Assembly: GCA_013365365.1 (NCBI GenBank)
Contig: JABVXU010000027.1
Location: 186,001 to 250,000, forward strand
Origin: Cruorifilaria tuberocauda
Taxonomy: Eukaryota; Nematoda; Chromadorea; Rhabditida; Onchocercidae
Length of the DNA: 64,000 nt
Direction of reading: 5' to 3'
Shown: positions 59,215 to 64,000 of the stretch, in pieces
Numbering within the stretch: the first letter of the stretch is position 1
Layout of the letters: each line of letters begins with the position of its first letter
The notes under the pieces: generated by a model
Told to the model about the DNA's origin: nothing
Seen by the model: only the letters and a program-made list of their open reading frames with translations
Databases searched by the model: none
Program-made: the position numbers and the translations under genes

Positions 59215-60400
59215 ATTTTCCTAGCCCAGTAGTCGTTATTGTTTCTCTTTAAGTCTTCAGCGATTTTTTTGTCAGATTTCACCTGCATACAATAATTTTT
59301 AAAATCGATTCTTTAAACTGTTTTGCTTCTATTCATCACAAATCGGCTTCTTACTCTCGATTGTACACGTCTTAGAGTAAAACTGTCTTTACATCTTGCT
59401 CAATGTTTGTTTAATGTTAATCAATTTGCATGTGGCTCTCAACGTATTCACTTCCACTATGTCAACTTACACCAAATAGATCAAACTCAAAATTTTTTCA
59501 ACTTGTTTATTCTTATTCTTTTTTTTCACGAAAAGCGAACCATTTTTCGCTACCCAAAAAGTACTGGATGATATAGATAAAACATTTACCTATGTTAGTT
59601 ATTCAATCTTTCCAAAAAATTATTATGAAATGAAAATGGCTAACGGTAAGCTGGAGTATGCTCTTTGCTCGACAGGAGATACCTTCATAATGTCACTTCG
59701 TCTGATGGAATTTAAAAATAAATGGAAGTCTTGAAATTCCTCTATTGAGCTTATGCCTTTCCTTATTTTATTGTGTAGTAAAACTCTTGTGGCATGTAGA
59801 AGTTGTTCACATGCAACAAATCCATCTTATGTATCAAATATTTTAACTCCAAGATGCTGTCGAAATCTCACATTCCAGTCATTTAATATAAAAGAAACGA
59901 ATATTTGAATCTTCAGTCCTTTTTTGTTCGTTCATTTTTAATTTTATAATTCTTCAATAATCAAAAGAAACTTAAAGACTGGAAAAAGGAATAGTGGAGT
60001 AGTATTAACTTTGAGACAATTCATCCATCTAGTATTGGTGAATTCGTATATCTTGCATTTTTTGTATTGATAAGCATCAGTGTTAATAAGTTTGTCTCGT
60101 TAAACGAACGATTGTTGTTTCTAAAATAAAGACTTTCCAATGCTTGCAATGTTTAATTTTCAGCACTATTACCTCAATTTTTTGCGCTTCGTCTTGAAGC
60201 AAATATCTTTTTTCTAAACATTTCTGAGTAGCATTAATATTTTCAAACCATGTGCTGCAGCGCAGCTCCATTTTTTAAAATCCGTACGTATTATAGCTTT
60301 ATTCTTTTCTACTCTTAATATTTAAGTCACTGTAAGACTTTGCTAGAATCTTGCCTCTTTATTACCATACACAATCAATATTATTTTATATGTAATCTCT
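59215..60400. other. Intergenic region between convergent importin-5 and UTP18 genes
   Basis: About 1.2 kb between two converging stop codons. It should hold both 3' UTRs. No supported exons; the open frames lack splice sites. Confidence 0.5.
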
Positions 60401-63400
60401 TCAATAAGCAGGAAAATGTGAAAGTCTAAATATAGAGAGGAAGCCCCGATCATCACCAACAGCCATATAAGCACTTTTTGGTGAAAAGTCTGTCACTGTT
60501 ACTTTTCCAAGGCTCACATTTCTTGGCGGAAAATTTTCATAAGTAGTTCGGCTCCCGACATGTATTAGTCGAATCGAATTATTCTGAAATTCCTGGTTAA
60601 AGTCCATGCTTTTACTGGACGTTATGAATTATAAAAATGAATGAAAATTTTCTTGCTTTTTAATGATCAGAGATGCTTTTAAATAAGACACATACTTTTA
60701 CACTTGACGATGCTGAAAGAATTTGCGAATCAGTACTAAATGCCATACAATCGACACTTGTTGTAAGATTATCGAACACTTTTACGGGTTTAGGGAACGA
60801 ATTTTTCAAGGCATCTGCGGAGTTGTATAGATTCACAATTCCTGTATTGGATCTAAAAATACGCTTTTTAAAATTTCTGATTATTGCTCTATGTAATAGA
60901 GATAGTCCAATTGATGGAGTTTATAGCTAAAAACAAAGCATTATATGAAGCATAGTAATTTATTTATTAATTTTTATTAGTGCCATGCTGGTTCCTACCA
61001 AAGATTGAAAACTATGAATAAAATTTAATGTCTTCAGTCTTAAACGTTGCAGATATAGGCCCCAATCTCCGGCCAGTAATCAGAGCTGCTCAAACGACTC
61101 TCCAGCTAGTTAATTTAGAGAGAAAATATCCCTATTTCACAGTCTCAGCAACTTACCCACATGCGATGTATTGACCATTTTCACTTATTCGTATTATCGT
61201 TCCTCTAACTGAACCTTCATCGTAAAATGTTTGCTGTTCTTTTGATTTCTTAATGTTCCATATAAATACTTGCCCATTTTCTGAAAATCATTCTTATGAA
61301 GTAAGACAGCCAAATCTTTTAAATGTGTTTCTGTATCAATTATTTCATAAAATTATGAAACATGGAAACGTACTTCCAAGAGCAAAAATGGTCGATGAAT
61401 CATTCGGAGAAAACTGTACGGAAGCAATTTTTGTTGGAGCCGTTACCACACCAATGTATTCCGATGACTGAAATTTAACCTTAACTCAAAAAGTGTATAT
61501 TAAAACGGAGTATAAAACAGCACTTTTCATAACAGAAACAAAAGTGGGAATGTTACAAAAATAAAAAATGAACCAATAGATCAATCAATCACACAAATAA
61601 ATGATAGAAAAAATTTCACTGCCCGTCATCAAAAGATTCTTATTTTGTTTACTTCATTCGAATTATAGCGAATCGGTTGTTTCTTAAGAGTCAAAGCCGA
61701 TACACCTGATTTTAACTCTCAGCTCAAGTCTTATTTCTACCACAAAAAAAATTTCGCTTATTACGGGACTTCGATTATATTAAAATGTTAGAAGTTCAGC
61801 ACAACGAACTTGATCGTTTTTCACTGAACAAAGACAAAGGAATAGACCAAATTAGCTATCTTTTATTGAAATTTATAGCGCAAAAAGTCTAACAACGTAC
61901 GTACCGTTGAAGTTAAAATGTGCACTTCATTATGTGCCAAAACAGCTACGTATTTGCCATCAGAGGAGAGCGAAAAATATCCCATATTTATTTTTGACAT
62001 TTCTGAAAAACTTTTTGCACATGGAATTTAATTTTTTTTAGTCTACGTAAATTAAATGTCTATGTAAATTCTAAAAGTCTACTTAAATTAAACTCCTCGC
62101 ACGGAAAGTTAAAACTTTGTGTTATAAAAGAAACCAAACCATAGAAATGAGAATAAGAAATATATGGAAAATAAAATCATTACCGTACGGAGTTCTCATT
62201 TGTATCACTTTGCCATCTAGAAGATCGTAGCAAAACAGACATTCCTGCAAAATATTTTAAAAGCGATTACAAGTTACACTTCCTCTTGTTTTTCTTGTAG
62301 AATCAACATTTTTAACAAAATGTCAAATGTAACTGCAACGTAATCTGCAATCGAGTTTAATAATATAATTTATATTGAAGGATCAATATATAGACCACAT
62401 TATACGTTACACAAGTAACATGTCGAACTATATGTTATACAAGTAGCATCAGAAATAGATGTTTTAATTTTTGAACCTTCTTTTTCGAGCCAATGATTAT
62501 TTTGGAACCGTCTGTGGTAAAAGAAGCACTGGTAATTGGGAATGCTTTAAAACAAACGTTTTGCAGAAAAGCCTCTTCTGTTTCTGGTAGGCCAACCTAA
62601 ATTAAATGGATTTAAACTCCTTTGTGGAGATGCATCGGCGAAACTTGGCGTTATAATAAAAAATCAAACTAGAAAAATGCAATTAACAAATACCTCGAAA
62701 AGATTGAGAAGGCCATTTTCACCGGCACACATAAGCACTTTACGAGTGGGATGAAATTGTAGTGCTCTCATCGGTTTCTAAGAAATATTTCGCTATGAGA
62801 ATGAAATAACTAGGTTATAAAAAAAGATAAAAATTTCCGAGTCTTAACTTAATCTCAAAGAAAGTATAAAATGTAGCAAAACCTTTCCAAATCGATGTCC
62901 ACGAGTGATATTATTTAATCGTTTCACGTTAATTACTCCCTTTGGTAATGACTTGCTGCTGGTAACGCATTTTCCTGCAAATGCAGTCACTTCGCGTAAA
63001 GCATCCTCCAGATCATCATCGTCAGACTCAGAATGTCGTGGCTTCTTGTTTTCAGAGACTGGAATACTTTCTAGATGAAAAAAATTACGGATTGTATAAA
63101 AAATTAAAAACGGAATATATTCTGCAAAAACTATATTACATAATTAAGAACATACAAGAAGACTGAGACCAAGCTGGAGCAACACCAGAACTGTGACAAA
63201 ACAATTGTCGTAATCGTCTCTCATATTCCTGAAAATTCTATGCACTTTATTTTCCTTGAAGTAATCATTCAATAGTTTCAAGCCAATTACTTTTATAGGT
63301 AATAACCCACTGCCAGTAAAATATTTTCTTGCAAATGCAATCACTTAGTATTAGCGCATTCTCAATCTGTGATTTGATTTTCATTATTCACTCTGATACG

Positions 63401-64000
63401 AAAACTGCTGCAAAATTTCGTTTGCAAGATTGCTGATATAATATTTATTACTAGATTATCATTAATCCTAAAAAGAAAATTACTTTTTAATTTCTATATT
63501 AATCATGAAGTGAGAAAAAAAGACCCTTCATGAAACCATGAATCATTAATTACTGCTACTTCCCTCTATGGTCACAAATAAAAAAAGGACCTTTGGAGTT
63601 ATTTTTTGATTCAAAGCGTCAGTTGATTTTCTAATATGCATTTTTCTGTAATGCAACGGCACATCCACAACTGCCTCTTCAACTTCATCATCTTCATCCT
63701 GCCAAACAGGTTTTCTAATAGCTTCTTCCTGAAACAAGTTTTCACATATCCGTCATCACTTCATAATCTTAGCAATAGCCAAACGAATTCTGGTCAGGCC
63801 CTTACATAAGTGAAGGAACTTTAAAAGTATGTTACTGTTAATTTGATAAGAAAGTGGACTTGAAATCTTTCACAAAAGATTCTTGAATAGATTTTAAAAC
63901 TAAATATTTCTCAAAATTTCCATCTCTAAAAACAATATGAAATACTTGGTCTAAGTTACCGCCCACATATTATTTTGATCACTTAATCCAGCAAATAAAT
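60401..64000 (-). CDS. UTP18: UTP18, WD40 subunit of the U3 small-subunit processome (5' end missing)
   Basis: Nucleolar component of the UTPB subcomplex, needed for early 18S pre-rRNA processing. Twelve exons are visible: >64000-63960, 63728-63591, 63228-63156, 63058-62883, 62777-62694, 62596-62477, 62246-62184 (start more exactly 62244), 62002-61905, 61467-61374, 61280-61157, 60852-60702, 60592-60401. They encode about 449 residues in one frame. Family landmarks: RKPVWQDEDDE, then an acidic/basic linker, APAWSQSS, LQFHPTRKVLMCAG, CYDLLDGKVIQM, YFSLSSDGKYVAVLA, IASVQFSPNDSS, GQVFIWNIKKS, FYDEGSVRGT, NGQYIACGSNTGIVNLYN, and near the end VTDFSPKSAYMAVGDDRG. These match the human order. The start codon and N-terminus lie beyond the right edge. 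Donor AAG|GTCCTT (63590) is unusual but is the one that fits. Confidence 0.93.
62036..62100. repeat. Short diverged repeats in a UTP18 intron
   Basis: AGTCTACGTAAATTAAA, GTCTATGTAAATT and AGTCTACTTAAATTAAA occur in succession. It looks like slippage in intronic sequence. Confidence 0.5.

Noticed and set aside
60673..60930. Plus-strand open frame of 85 codons
   Set aside because: It is the mirror of a UTP18 exon (60852-60702), whose minus-strand reading GIVNLYN and FPKPVKVFDN matches the family.
61253..61471. Plus-strand open frame of 72 codons
   Set aside because: It overlaps two UTP18 exons and the intron between them on the minus strand, which encode the WD40 segments FSPNDSS and GQVFIWN.

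Overview
This is eukaryotic DNA from a nematode, most likely a filarial (onchocercid) worm. The pointers are: high A+T; genes split into many short exons with nematode-type acceptors (TTTCAG); several start codons sitting a few bases after a TTTCAG/TTTTAG site, as expected for spliced-leader trans-splicing; and a pi-class glutathione S-transferase and a 1-Cys peroxiredoxin that, as I remember them, closely resemble filarial proteins. No database search was possible, so the species is not fixed. I rebuilt gene models by hand from splice sites; in almost every model every intron phase closes and the total length is a multiple of three.

Layout. 0.5-2.5 kb (-): secreted alpha-carbonic anhydrase. 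2.86-4.9 kb: decayed LTR retroelement of BEL/Pao type with two recognisable LTRs. 5-11.6 kb: gene-poor. 11.7-14.6 kb (-): short oxysterol-binding-protein-related protein. 15.4-16.7 kb (+): small single-pass membrane protein resembling complex I subunit NDUFA3. 17.2-19.2 kb (-): secreted class-2 lipase. 19.3-25.1 kb: gene-poor. 25.1-31.5 kb (+): a small two-helix membrane ORF and an unrecognised 12-exon gene with a membrane hairpin and a long Ser/Arg/Asp-rich tail. 33.0-36.3 and 37.6-39.7 kb (+): two tandem hnRNP A/B (HRPA-1-type) genes with the same eight-exon structure. 40.5-43.2 kb (+): GET4. 44.2-46.2 kb (+): peroxiredoxin 6. 47.4-49.1 kb (-): pi-class GST. 49.1-51.8 kb: gene-poor. 51.8-59.2 kb (+): importin-5/karyopherin beta-3, 21 exons. 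60.4 kb to the right edge (-): UTP18, WD40 subunit of the U3 processome, 5' end outside the window.

The genes are a chance collection of housekeeping functions (RNA binding, tail-anchored protein insertion, nuclear import, ribosome biogenesis, redox defence, lipid handling), not a pathway. Peroxiredoxin 6 and GST are convergent neighbours, and so are importin-5 and UTP18. I found no tRNA, rRNA, spliced-leader RNA, CRISPR or bacterial insert. The most interesting features are the unrecognised membrane/Ser-rich gene with a possible 8-nt microexon and a 32-nt intron, the tandem hnRNP pair, and two GC-AG introns.
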